A stretch of 64,000 bases of DNA, from assembly GCA_044229535.1 (NCBI GenBank), contig JBGASU010000001.1, positions 1,116,001 to 1,180,000 of the forward strand, written 5' to 3'. Below the pieces are notes generated by a model, which worked only from the letters and a program-made list of their open reading frames with translations, was not told where the DNA came from and made no database searches. Made by a program: the position numbers and the translations under genes. Position 1 is the first letter of the stretch, and the number at the start of each line of letters is the position of its first letter. This DNA is from CAZLFQ01 sp044229535 (GTDB taxonomy: Bacteria > Pseudomonadota > Alphaproteobacteria > Rickettsiales > Midichloriaceae). This document shows positions 48,470-57,279 of the stretch, in pieces.

Positions 48470-49640
48470 TTTTCACCCTATTTAATAGTTGTTCTTTATT
48501 GAGCTCAAAGTCGCTTTCTATCCATATTTGGTGCAGCTTTTTGAGTATTTTCCCTACCTGCTGGCCATTATACCCTAATTTTATGATATTTTCACCATTT
48601 ATTTCAAATTCTGGAATTTGCCACTCTGTTGCATTTTTTATAAGGGTAGATGCTTTATTAGATGGGGTTTCGACGTTTAGTAATCTTATGAAGTTAATAT
48701 ATGTTTCCTTCCCGTAGTTATATATAGCTCTTTTATGTAGGAAATCTGGTAGATCGAAACTAACTCCTGTTAGAAAGATGAGAGTTTCCAGGTTGAATTT
48801 TTCTTTTTTTGAAAGCTTCCAGCGGGATTTCAAAGTCACTAAATCTTTTTTAGAAAAATTTGATGCTCTAAGTATTATTGCAAAATTAATATAAGGGTTA
48901 TCGGTGAAAATATAATTAGCAAGGTTTGGGTCAATATTGGAAACTCCTATTTTTTCTAACACGCCATCATTCATTAGCAGTATAGTTTTTGCAGCAAATG
49001 GTGATGCTAAAATTTTAAGCATTTCAACCCTGATTCTTTCGCCTGAAATTTTGTTTAGCCCTTTCGCTAAATTTAAGCAAGCCTTTAAGCTAGGCTTATG
49101 CAAGTGTTCTGTTCCAAAATAAGAGATGAATCTAAAGTATCTAAGTATACGTAGATAATCTTCTTCAATTCTTTTTTCAGGACTCCCTACAAATTTTACA
49201 AGTTTAGTTTTTAAATCTTCTTGCCCATTAAAATAGTCGAAGAGTTTGCCAGTGAGATCCATAGACATCGAATTGATTGTAAAGTCACGACGCTTGGCAT
49301 CTTCTTGCCAAGAGTTTGTAAAAGCAACTACTGCATGTCGTCCATCTGTTTCAATATCTTTACGTAGGGTTGTTATTTCGTAGTTTTTGTCATTTATAAT
49401 TGCAGTAACAGTTCCGTGTTTTAGACCCGTCGGAATAACTTTGATTTTATTAGAATTGAGAGCATTTAGAACTTGCTCTGGTAGGGCAGTGGTAGCTATG
49501 TCTATATCTGTATGATTTTTACCGAGTAAAATGTCTCTGACGCATCCTCCCACTAGCCTTGATTCGCCGCCGATATTCTCAATTATTGAAAATATCTTTC
49601 TGCAATCCGATAGAGGAAGCCATTTAGGCAAGTTTGTCAT
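48459..49640 (-). CDS. cca: CCA tRNA nucleotidyltransferase / poly(A) polymerase family
   Basis: 393 residues. Class II nucleotidyltransferase that completes or repairs the CCA end of tRNA. The head domain shows LVGGCVRDILLG with the catalytic aspartates in HTDIDIATTALPE, then RRDFTINSMSMD and RIEEDYLRILRYFRF. No HD phosphohydrolase motif was noticed, so a pure CCA-adding role is likely, though poly(A) polymerase relatives cannot be excluded. Confidence 0.9.
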   Translation of the reverse strand: MTNLPKWLPLSDCRKIFSIIENIGGESRLVGGCVRDILLGKNHTDIDIATTALPEQVLNALNSNKIKVIPTGLKHGTVTAIINDKNYEITTLRKDIETDGRHAVVAFTNSWQEDAKRRDFTINSMSMDLTGKLFDYFNGQEDLKTKLVKFVGSPEKRIEEDYLRILRYFRFISYFGTEHLHKPSLKACLNLAKGLNKISGERIRVEMLKILASPFAAKTILLMNDGVLEKIGVSNIDPNLANYIFTDNPYINFAIILRASNFSKKDLVTLKSRWKLSKKEKFNLETLIFLTGVSFDLPDFLHKRAIYNYGKETYINFIRLLNVETPSNKASTLIKNATEWQIPEFEINGENIIKLGYNGQQVGKILKKLHQIWIESDFELNKEQLLNRVKNAN

Positions 49641-49672
49641 TTGTCATGAGCGATTAACAATACTCAAATAAT

Positions 49673-50257
49673 CTATATCTTTTTTTCTTTGCCATCAAGT
49701 ATGCGTGAGACATTTTCCTTGTGTCGCCAAAAAATAATTAGAGAAATTACAAGCACAGTGTAAGCTATTTCACCACTAAGTGTGAAAGATGAAACTAAAG
49801 TTGCAGTTAGCGCTGCAGTAAGAGAGGCAACTGCTACGATTCTAAAAAATAAAAACATTATAGTAAAAGCTGAAAAAGCAATTATTCCGATAGAGGGTGC
49901 AATCATGGTAATTACTGCTAAGCCCGTTGCTACCCCTTTCCCACCCTTGAAATTTAACCATATTGGGAATATATGACCTAACACTACTGAGAAGCCAGCT
50001 ATTAACTCAGCCAATTCTGTGTCTCCCACCTTTGTATATTGCGCGATTAAAACGGCTATTATTCCCTTGAATATATCTGCAGTAAGAGTCGATATCCCAA
50101 CAATTTTACCAGCAACTCTATAGGCATTTGTTGCGCCTATATTCTTAGATCCTTTCTTGGAAATATCTTTTTTTCCAAATGTTTGTGCTAATAAGTAACC
50201 GGTCGGTATTGATCCAATTAAATACGCGGTTATACTTAAAATTAGGTATGCTTCCAT
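49673..50257 (-). CDS. plsY: Glycerol-3-phosphate acyltransferase PlsY
   Basis: 194 residues, about five membrane helices. First step of phospholipid synthesis, using acyl-phosphate. Conserved motifs: SIPTGYLLAQ, GSKNIGATNAYRVAGK and FKGGKGVATGLAV. Ends with an inner-membrane helix and basic tail. Same strand as cca, 32 bases upstream of its start. Confidence 0.95.
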   Translation of the reverse strand: MEAYLILSITAYLIGSIPTGYLLAQTFGKKDISKKGSKNIGATNAYRVAGKIVGISTLTADIFKGIIAVLIAQYTKVGDTELAELIAGFSVVLGHIFPIWLNFKGGKGVATGLAVITMIAPSIGIIAFSAFTIMFLFFRIVAVASLTAALTATLVSSFTLSGEIAYTVLVISLIIFWRHKENVSRILDGKEKKI

Positions 50258-50318
50258 GACTTTACTTGAAAAAATTGGGGTTTAATACTATAATAACTAA
50301 ATAAAATTTAGGGTTCAA

Positions 50319-50687
50319 ATGTATTACTTGATTCTGTGTTTGTCTATGTTTATTACATCTGCTGTAGCAAATGCTATGGATTGTCCAAAAGGAAAAAATT
50401 GTGATAACCAAAAGATAGCTACTAAAATTGATAAAGACTTACCTTTAACGTTAGATGAAAAACTTAAAAAATACGATGAAAGTAGGACAAATAAAGTTTA
50501 TCAGGATAAGTATGGAGTTAGTATACAAAGAAATATAGATAGCCATACGGAAACGGAAAACCCAGCCCTTAATGACCAGATTAAAAAATCTAAGGATTTT
50601 AAAAAAGTTTATGAAGGTCCTAAAGCTGTTAGCAAGGGAGATAACCTAGGTTTTAAATTTGCAATACCATTAGAAAGAGATAAATAA
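50319..50687 (+). CDS. Small exported hypothetical protein
   Basis: 122 residues with a signal peptide (MYYLILCLSMFITSAVANA) and AGGG 7 bases before the ATG. Mature part is lysine-rich and polar (DKDLPLTLDEKLKKYDES), starting with a Cys pair (DCPKGKNCDN). Overlaps the nfu start by one base. Unrecognised. Confidence 0.6.
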   Translation: MYYLILCLSMFITSAVANAMDCPKGKNCDNQKIATKIDKDLPLTLDEKLKKYDESRTNKVYQDKYGVSIQRNIDSHTETENPALNDQIKKSKDFKKVYEGPKAVSKGDNLGFKFAIPLERDK

Positions 50688-51229
50688 TGTTTATACAAAC
50701 ACTTGATACGCCCAACCCTGAAACACTTAAATTTGTTCCAGGTACTCAAATATTACAGTCAGGAACGCGTACTTATAGTTTCGGTGATTCGTGTGTTGAT
50801 GCACCGATAGCGCAATCAATTTTTAAAATTGAGGGTATTAAAGGTGTATTTATAGGAAAAGATTTTGTGTCTGTGACGAAGGAAATGGAAAGAGATTGGG
50901 AGTATTTAAAACCACTTACTCTTGCGGCAATCATGGATCACTTTATGTCTGGGATGCCAGTTGTTTTAGAAGGTGAGCAAACAAAAAAATTAGAAAGCAG
51001 TGATAATATTACTAATCAAATTATTGAAATAATAGAAACTAGAGTACGCCCTGCAGTGGCGCAAGACGGTGGCGACATAGTGTTTCAAGATTTCAAAGAA
51101 GGTATTGTATATTTAGAACTACATGGTGCATGTTCGGGATGCCCTAGCTCTACAGTCACTTTAAAAAACGGCATTGAAAATATGTTGAAACACTATATAC
51201 CTGAAGTGGTAGAAGTAAGGTCAGTTTAA
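50687..51229 (+). CDS. Nfu-type iron-sulfur cluster carrier protein
   Basis: 180 residues. An N-terminal Nfu_N domain (MFIQTLDTPNPETLKFVPG) joins a NifU C-terminal domain with the cluster-binding CxxC in HGACSGCPSSTVTLK near residue 149. This architecture is typical of alphaproteobacteria and mitochondria. It delivers Fe-S clusters to client enzymes (MiaB in this window is one candidate type). Confidence 0.93.
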   Translation: MFIQTLDTPNPETLKFVPGTQILQSGTRTYSFGDSCVDAPIAQSIFKIEGIKGVFIGKDFVSVTKEMERDWEYLKPLTLAAIMDHFMSGMPVVLEGEQTKKLESSDNITNQIIEIIETRVRPAVAQDGGDIVFQDFKEGIVYLELHGACSGCPSSTVTLKNGIENMLKHYIPEVVEVRSV

Positions 51230-51232
51230 AAT

Positions 51233-51940
51233 ATGAATCATAAAGATATGCATGAGCCTAAAGAAGAGCACATCCAATCTTCTGCAGGTATGCGGGATTT
51301 TGTCATAGGTATGGCGGATGGCTTGACGGTGCCGTTTGCACTTGTTGCAGGATTGAGCGGAGTTGTTACATCAACCGATTTGATAGTAGTTGCAGGTGGT
51401 GCAGAAATTGCAGCTGGTACTATTGCTATGGGTCTTGGAGGGTACCTTGCAGCCCGTACTCAGAGAGAGCATTATGAGGCAGAGTTAAAAAGAGAGGAAA
51501 GAGAGATCATAGATCTTCCGCACATTGAAGAACGAGAAACGTCAGAAATATTATCAGAGTGGGGGTTACCAAAAAAACATATACCTGCTGTGATTACAGC
51601 GTTTAAAAAAAATCCAAAAAAATGGCGCGATTTTATGATGCGCTTTGAGTTGGGTTTAGAAAAACCAGATAAATCACGAGAAATTTACAGCCCACTCACA
51701 ATAGGTTCTGCCTATACTTTAGGTGGGATTATACCGCTGATGCCTTATATTGTTATAAATAATGATGTCAATTTAGCGCTTCAATACTCAATAATAGCAA
51801 CTGTGTTGTCACTTTTTGGATTTGGAGCTTTTAAAGGATATTTTACAGGTGTGTCTGCAATAAAATCAGCATTTCATACGTGCACTATTGGGTGTATCGC
51901 AGCTGCAAGTGCTTATTATATTGCGAAGTTGATATCTTAA
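51233..51940 (+). CDS. VIT1/CCC1 family iron/manganese transporter
   Basis: 235 residues, about five helices. VIT1/CCC1 pattern: RDFVIGMADGLTVPFALVAGLSG near the start, GAEIAAGTIAMGLGGYLAARTQREHYEAEL (in parts), then a cytoplasmic acidic/charged region and three C-terminal helices. Relatives export iron or manganese. It begins 3 bases after nfu, linking metal export with Fe-S supply. Confidence 0.9.
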   Translation: MNHKDMHEPKEEHIQSSAGMRDFVIGMADGLTVPFALVAGLSGVVTSTDLIVVAGGAEIAAGTIAMGLGGYLAARTQREHYEAELKREEREIIDLPHIEERETSEILSEWGLPKKHIPAVITAFKKNPKKWRDFMMRFELGLEKPDKSREIYSPLTIGSAYTLGGIIPLMPYIVINNDVNLALQYSIIATVLSLFGFGAFKGYFTGVSAIKSAFHTCTIGCIAAASAYYIAKLIS

Positions 51941-51976
51941 AATATTATTAATGTAGGTGATGTCAAAAGTTCATAG

Positions 51977-53515
51977 ATGCAAGCTCGTGAGACTCTAGAT
52001 CTTTATTCGGTATTCAAAATTACTGCAAGAGGAGGGGCTGCTTGGAACAAGGCTTATGTTAATGCAAATGTATCTTTACTTGCAAGTTCTGGAGTAAAAA
52101 TTATTTCTTATGGAGATGGAGAATCTGGTTTAAACTTTGAAAATTTAGAACAGCTTGCTAAAACATTTGAATTTACAAGGGGTGAGAGGGTAGTGTTTTT
52201 AACTGCCCATGGCAATACGGATCAATCTGGAAACCATATAATTGACTTTAAAGGAGGAGAAAATACTTTAACGTCTATCATATTTAAAAAAATAAGATCG
52301 ACTATTAGCACACCAATGTACTTGTTCTTCTCGAGCTGTTATGGTGGTGCATGTGCAAAAGATATTGCAGATTTCCCTGCTGGCTCGATTATATTTTGTA
52401 CAGCTTCGGATAAAGAAAATGGGTTTGGGTTCGATGGTTCGTATATAGCTTCAGCTTTGGTAAAAATATTTATGTCTAGAATGAGTATGGATCTAGGTAT
52501 TTATTTTTTTGTTCATTCATATCTCAACAGTCATAACAATATAAAAGAAAATACTCCAGCCCTAATTGTGAAAGGGTATGGTGACATTATACAGCACACT
52601 TTTGATGAGTTTAGAAGGTTGAAAATTGATAAATATTTTCATTTCCATATGTTGGAAGTTTTAAAAAGATCTAGGTTCGATTGGCTAAGGCAACAAATTT
52701 TAGCAGTACTTAACAAAGACCATTCTGCTGGTAGAGTTGTTTTCTATAGAAAAGTTTGTTTTGCGGAAATGCTCGCTGATAATATGCGAACCGTAAATTC
52801 CGAAAGTATACTGAGTACTGGTGATAATTTTAGAGTTGGTGTTATGAGGTTGGTTAAAAGTTCGGCGTTGGTAAATTTTATTACATCTGATGAAGAGCAA
52901 GCTATAAGTATTTGTAAAAGACATGATGTTAATAACGAAGCTTTATTTATAGATTCTGTAGTTATGGGCAGAGTTTTTTTGGCAAATTATTTGGTTCAGA
53001 ATGGATTGAGATTCCATGAGGTGAAGATCAAAGGAGATCCTCTAGTTTTTGCTGTTATAAACTCGAAAGAGTTATTGGAGTCTCTTTTGGCTAGAGGGTT
53101 GGACATAAAAGTACTCTCTATTAATGATCAAGATAGCCCACTTCATAGGGTAACAGATGTAGAATGTGCAAAATTACTACTTCAATGCTATGCCAATACA
53201 AATTATAAAAATAAGGCAGGATTTACACCAATACATATTGCCATAAGAAATAAAGATTTAGCCATGTTCAAATTATTATATTCTAATCAAAGTACAGATA
53301 GAAAGATCCTGAGCCCTCATGGCGTGAATTATCAGGATTTTGCAGAGTCTGAAGGATGCAGAGAAATGGTAATCTTTATAGAGAGTTTTGATCTAGAAGT
53401 AGCTAAATCTAAAAAAAGAGAGTTCGCAGAAGGTGAAAGTAATGAAGATAAAGTTAGGAGAGTGATCGATACTAAATTCAAAGGTCTTGATGATACGCAA
53501 AGTTTAAATAGATAA
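51977..53515 (+). CDS. Caspase-like (clan CD) domain protein with ankyrin repeats
   Basis: 512 residues, no signal peptide or membrane segment. Residues about 70-130 fit a clan CD cysteine peptidase: RVVFLTAHGNTDQSG (His78-Gly) and YLFFSSCYGGACAKD (Cys121). Both end hydrophobic strands, as the catalytic dyad does in caspases and legumain. About 310-450 carries ankyrin-like repeats (DSPLHRVTDVECAKLLLQC, GFTPIHIAIRNKDLAMFKLL). The tail is charged. Start has a weak ribosome-binding site; a better-placed ATG at 51960 opens only 12 codons in another frame. Likely a host-directed protein; activity unproven. Confidence 0.65.
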   Translation: MQARETLDLYSVFKITARGGAAWNKAYVNANVSLLASSGVKIISYGDGESGLNFENLEQLAKTFEFTRGERVVFLTAHGNTDQSGNHIIDFKGGENTLTSIIFKKIRSTISTPMYLFFSSCYGGACAKDIADFPAGSIIFCTASDKENGFGFDGSYIASALVKIFMSRMSMDLGIYFFVHSYLNSHNNIKENTPALIVKGYGDIIQHTFDEFRRLKIDKYFHFHMLEVLKRSRFDWLRQQILAVLNKDHSAGRVVFYRKVCFAEMLADNMRTVNSESILSTGDNFRVGVMRLVKSSALVNFITSDEEQAISICKRHDVNNEALFIDSVVMGRVFLANYLVQNGLRFHEVKIKGDPLVFAVINSKELLESLLARGLDIKVLSINDQDSPLHRVTDVECAKLLLQCYANTNYKNKAGFTPIHIAIRNKDLAMFKLLYSNQSTDRKILSPHGVNYQDFAESEGCREMVIFIESFDLEVAKSKKREFAEGESNEDKVRRVIDTKFKGLDDTQSLNR

Positions 53516-54166
53516 ACTAAAGTAATATATATCTGACCCTAATTTTATTCCTCTGCGTTGATACTTGGTGTAGATCCAATCTTCTGGTAAGGCCTTAAAA
53601 TTTTCTAGGTTAGCATTATTTGGTATTAAGCCTGATAGAGTTGCATGATTAAAAATCCAACGCGCGTAATCTAAGTGGTCGGTAGCAATTATAATTTGAT
53701 CTTTGACTAATGTTTTTAGCATATTTAAAAATTCTGAATTTATTAGCCTACGTTTTTTCTGCTTTTGTTTTGGCCAAGGATCTGGGCAAATTATAAATAC
53801 TTTGTCCAAAAATTTTACTGGTAACTTAGTAAAAAGATTTCTTACATCATCTTTATAAATTCGTACATTGTTGATATTAGTTTCTTTTAAGGTTTTTAAT
53901 AAGATAACCACGCCATTTAAATAGGGCTCTGCACCTAAACATAGGGTGTCTGGGTTTTGTTGAGCAAAAGTTGCTAGGTGTTCACCGTTGCCAAATCCTA
54001 TTTCAAGTATGACTTTACTATATGTAGATGCAGATTCAGAAAAATCAAAATCATCAGAGATCTCGATTTCTGGTAGAAAATCACCTACCAATATTTTTTG
54101 TTGATCTCGTAAACTTCTTCCAATTCTTCGCGCGAAGCTAGGTGTTCGCTTTGGCCTTTGTTCCAT
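53504..54166 (-). CDS. trmB: tRNA (guanine-N7-)-methyltransferase TrmB
   Basis: 220 residues. Methylates G46 of tRNAs with SAM. Seen: LEIGFGNGEHLATFA (motif I), GAEPYLNGVVILLK, and ICPDPWPKQKQKKRRL, the TrmB hallmark, plus the final YQRRGIKLGSDIYYF. Convergent with the ankyrin gene, sharing 12 bases. Confidence 0.95.
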   Translation of the reverse strand: MEQRPKRTPSFARRIGRSLRDQQKILVGDFLPEIEISDDFDFSESASTYSKVILEIGFGNGEHLATFAQQNPDTLCLGAEPYLNGVVILLKTLKETNINNVRIYKDDVRNLFTKLPVKFLDKVFIICPDPWPKQKQKKRRLINSEFLNMLKTLVKDQIIIATDHLDYARWIFNHATLSGLIPNNANLENFKALPEDWIYTKYQRRGIKLGSDIYYFSLSI

Positions 54167-54174
54167 AAAATTAT

Positions 54175-54840
54175 TTAGCTATATGTGTTGAGCAGTAATT
54201 TTTCCAGAGTGGCATGGCATGGTGTATGAGTATGTGAGATTCTTAACTTTTCTAGAGCGGGAGCCGCTACTTTGTCGCCATATAATATTGGAGTGCATGC
54301 AGAATTGTATGCGCATTCTATGTCTACAGTGGTGTCGCCAACAAACCAAATATGGTTTCCTTTCTCAATATTTAGTTTTTCTAAAGCCATATAAACTGGT
54401 TCGGGGTGAGGCTTGTCTTTTACAGCATCCATTGAGCCAATCATACATTCGAAATAGATATTCCATCCCATCTCTTTAATCTCTTTACGCAAAGTATTAC
54501 CTTCCTTGTTGCTTACCACTCCTGCCTTTATGTTCCGCGCTTTGAGTAGTTCAAGAACTTTTAAAGCATTCGGCAATGGAGGAAGATTTTCATTCGCATA
54601 TTTTTCACGGTACAAGTAATAAAAAAACTCTCTGGCTTTTTGATGGTTTTCACCAAACAAAGTTGGAAAAATATCCTTAGCAGATTTATGAGTGCGCTGC
54701 TTTACTTGCTCCATAGTCCATGCATCAAAACCAAATTCGACTAACGTCTCGTTTATCGTCTTGTGCAGTTTTGGCCATGTTTCAACTAGGGTGTTGTCCC
54801 AGTCAAATAGAACTGCTTGTGGTGATGTTAGTGTGCTCAT
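54175..54840 (-). CDS. HAD-superfamily phosphatase (Gph-like)
   Basis: 221 residues. Nucleophile motif LFDWDNTLVETW, then motif II region GVVSNKEG, and motif III/IV KPHPEPVYMA ... WFVGDTTVDIECA. The cap is helical, like phosphoglycolate phosphatases. Substrate not certain. Its start overlaps the mrdA stop by four bases and its stop lies 8 bases before trmB's start. Confidence 0.88.
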   Translation of the reverse strand: MSTLTSPQAVLFDWDNTLVETWPKLHKTINETLVEFGFDAWTMEQVKQRTHKSAKDIFPTLFGENHQKAREFFYYLYREKYANENLPPLPNALKVLELLKARNIKAGVVSNKEGNTLRKEIKEMGWNIYFECMIGSMDAVKDKPHPEPVYMALEKLNIEKGNHIWFVGDTTVDIECAYNSACTPILYGDKVAAPALEKLRISHTHTPCHATLEKLLLNTYS

Positions 54841-56669
54841 AAACTAGGATTATTTATATTATCAACGTCATCTTCTTCAACTTCTTTCGGGTCAAGCATA
54901 GTAGGTTGTCCTAGTAATTTCAAATAGATTTGCTTGGCAATTGGTGCTGCAGTTTTTGCTCCGGCCTCACCGTGGGCAACAATGACGGATACTACATATT
55001 GAGGATCATCAACTGGACCAAAGCTGGTAAACAATCCATGGTGCATAAATTTATGAGCAGCATGTTTAAATTTTAGAGCAGCTACTTGCGCTGTACCAGT
55101 CTTGCCACCAACAATAAAATCTTTGTATGACATGTTGTGGGCAAATGCAGTACCACCAGCTTCATTAGTAACTTTGCGCATCCCTTCGCGAATAATTTTA
55201 ATATGCTCTTCAGCTATTCCTAAATCATCTAATTCTTTTTGTTTCTCAGAGTATAGCAAAGTTGGTTGAACTTTTTTGCCAGTGACAATCCTAGCTGTCA
55301 TTGTTGCAAGTTGTAGAGGTGTAACTAAGACATAGCCCTGTCCTATGGAAGTATTAATGGTGTCGCCCATATACCACTCCATTTTATATCGATTCATTTT
55401 CCATTTAGGGTCAGGGATTAAACCAGGATGTTCGAATGGGAGTTCAATTTCTGTTTTGCTGCCATATCCAAGTAATCGTGCAGTATCAGCAATCGCTTGT
55501 GCACCGATTAGTTGGCCAGTGCTGTAAAAATATGGGTTACAAGAACGTTGAATAGCTTGCTCTAAATTTAGAGTTCCGTGCCCGCCAGTCTTCCAACATT
55601 TAAATGGCTTGCTTCCAACGTAATGTACGCCTGTACAAGTATGAGTCCTATTTGGCGAAATCCCAGAACGCAACGCCGCCATAGCAGTGACAATTTTAAA
55701 AGTTGAGCCAGGTGGGTACGGGTTTGAAACTACTTGGTTGATCAATGGATTGTTTGGGTTTTTGGTAATAGTTTCCCAGTAATCTTTAGATACCCCATCA
55801 ACAAATTCGTTCGGGTCGAAAGAAGGAGAGGAATGCATGGCAATTACACCGCCAGTTTTAGCATCTAGAACGACAACTGCACCTTCTGCATTTCTAGCTT
55901 GCATTATATCGTGAACAAACTTTTGTATTTTAGCATCTATTGTAAGAGTAAGTTTATTTCCAGAAACAGGAGCGTCTTTATTAAGTTCACGTATGTATGT
56001 GCCCTTTACGTCTACTTCAGTTTTTCTAAGCCCAGGGTATCCTCTTAATGTCTCATCAAAAATTTTTTCTACACCGCTTTTCCCAATTTTTAGCTCGTTA
56101 AAAGTTGGTAGATCAAGTATTTCTACTTCATCTTCTGTTGGGCTGCCAATATATCCAGTTATATGTGCGAAAGCCTCTTTGAAAGGATAGCATCTTACTG
56201 GTGCTTCAATTACATCAAGCCCAGGTAATAGGTGATTATTTATAGAGACTTTAGATACTTCTTCCCAAGTTAAAGAATCTTCTATTATTAGTGGTTCATT
56301 TTTGCTGCGTTTTATAATTCTTTTTTCTATTTGTTCCTTTGAAAGTTTTAGAGGTCTACCTAGGACATGTTCGGCTTTTGGTATAGCTTCGCTCAGATTT
56401 TTTATTTCATGCGCATCCAATCCAAGCCTATAAAACACAGTATTATTTGCTATATCGTTCCCATGTCTATCTAATAAATGACCACGCAGTGCGGGTATAA
56501 TAATAACTTTGATCCTATTGTTTTCTGAAAGAGTTTTGAACTTTTCAGAGTTTTTCATTTGTAGGTAGTAATACCTACCAGCAATCATGCTAAGTAGTGT
56601 TAACTTAATACCTCCTAGCACGATGCTCCGTCTACCAAAGGTTTTATACTTTTGGACTTCGTCGCGCAT
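54837..56669 (-). CDS. mrdA: Penicillin-binding protein 2
   Basis: 610 residues, one N-terminal membrane anchor. Transpeptidase for cell elongation. Motifs: STFK near residue 323 (NPYPPGSTFKIVTA), SCN (QRSCNPYFYSTG), and KTGT near 523 (VGGKTGTAQVAAL). The dimerisation domain precedes them (RGHLLDRHGNDIAN). It abuts mreD with no gap. Confidence 0.95.
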   Translation of the reverse strand: MRDEVQKYKTFGRRSIVLGGIKLTLLSMIAGRYYYLQMKNSEKFKTLSENNRIKVIIIPALRGHLLDRHGNDIANNTVFYRLGLDAHEIKNLSEAIPKAEHVLGRPLKLSKEQIEKRIIKRSKNEPLIIEDSLTWEEVSKVSINNHLLPGLDVIEAPVRCYPFKEAFAHITGYIGSPTEDEVEILDLPTFNELKIGKSGVEKIFDETLRGYPGLRKTEVDVKGTYIRELNKDAPVSGNKLTLTIDAKIQKFVHDIMQARNAEGAVVVLDAKTGGVIAMHSSPSFDPNEFVDGVSKDYWETITKNPNNPLINQVVSNPYPPGSTFKIVTAMAALRSGISPNRTHTCTGVHYVGSKPFKCWKTGGHGTLNLEQAIQRSCNPYFYSTGQLIGAQAIADTARLLGYGSKTEIELPFEHPGLIPDPKWKMNRYKMEWYMGDTINTSIGQGYVLVTPLQLATMTARIVTGKKVQPTLLYSEKQKELDDLGIAEEHIKIIREGMRKVTNEAGGTAFAHNMSYKDFIVGGKTGTAQVAALKFKHAAHKFMHHGLFTSFGPVDDPQYVVSVIVAHGEAGAKTAAPIAKQIYLKLLGQPTMLDPKEVEEDDVDNINNPSL

Positions 56670-57158
56670 CTACTTCACTCTGAAAAAATTGATTTTGATG
56701 GAATATAGATAATGCAAAGCTGGATAGACTAAAAGAGAAATTAGAATTTTAAAGGCAATTTCAATATTGAATACTGAATGCTCTAGCATATATGTGAGTA
56801 CAGTGGCCTCAATAAAATTTACAATAATAAGGGTTAATAATAAAGCTGCCCACACGACATTAAACTTTTGTTCTAAAAGAGCTTTGGTATTGGAGCTCGC
56901 GATTAACGATATTAATACATAGTTTAATGCAGTGATGCCTATTGTTGAGTTGGCAATTAAGTCATCAAATATTCCTAGGATAATTAAAAACCAGAGTGCA
57001 GGCCTAGTCTGAGGTATTATAGAGAAGTAAAATATTGAAATAACTATAATTGCTGGCTTTATTGGCAAGATAATTATATTTATCGGCAGATAAGCAACTA
57101 TTGTTAAAACCACTAGATAAAGATAAATTTTATATTTTTTCAGGATGTCCTTAAGCAT
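56670..57158 (-). CDS. mreD: Rod-shape protein MreD
   Basis: 162 residues, about five membrane segments with one central FDDLIAN loop (GIFDDLIANSTIGITALNYV), the feature typical of MreD. Ends one base before mrdA, a normal pairing. mreB and mreC are not upstream here: the next gene is lon, divergent. Confidence 0.8.
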   Translation of the reverse strand: MLKDILKKYKIYLYLVVLTIVAYLPINIIILPIKPAIIVISIFYFSIIPQTRPALWFLIILGIFDDLIANSTIGITALNYVLISLIASSNTKALLEQKFNVVWAALLLTLIIVNFIEATVLTYMLEHSVFNIEIAFKILISLLVYPALHYLYSIKINFFRVK

Positions 57159-57279
57159 ATTCCTATTAAGCTTCCGCTAATTATGTTATCATTGATTATA
57201 GCAAGATAATGGATTAGCGCATCTTGTAATTTTAAGATTTGTAACTAAATAGACAATATTAGCTATTAAGGTATTAAAA

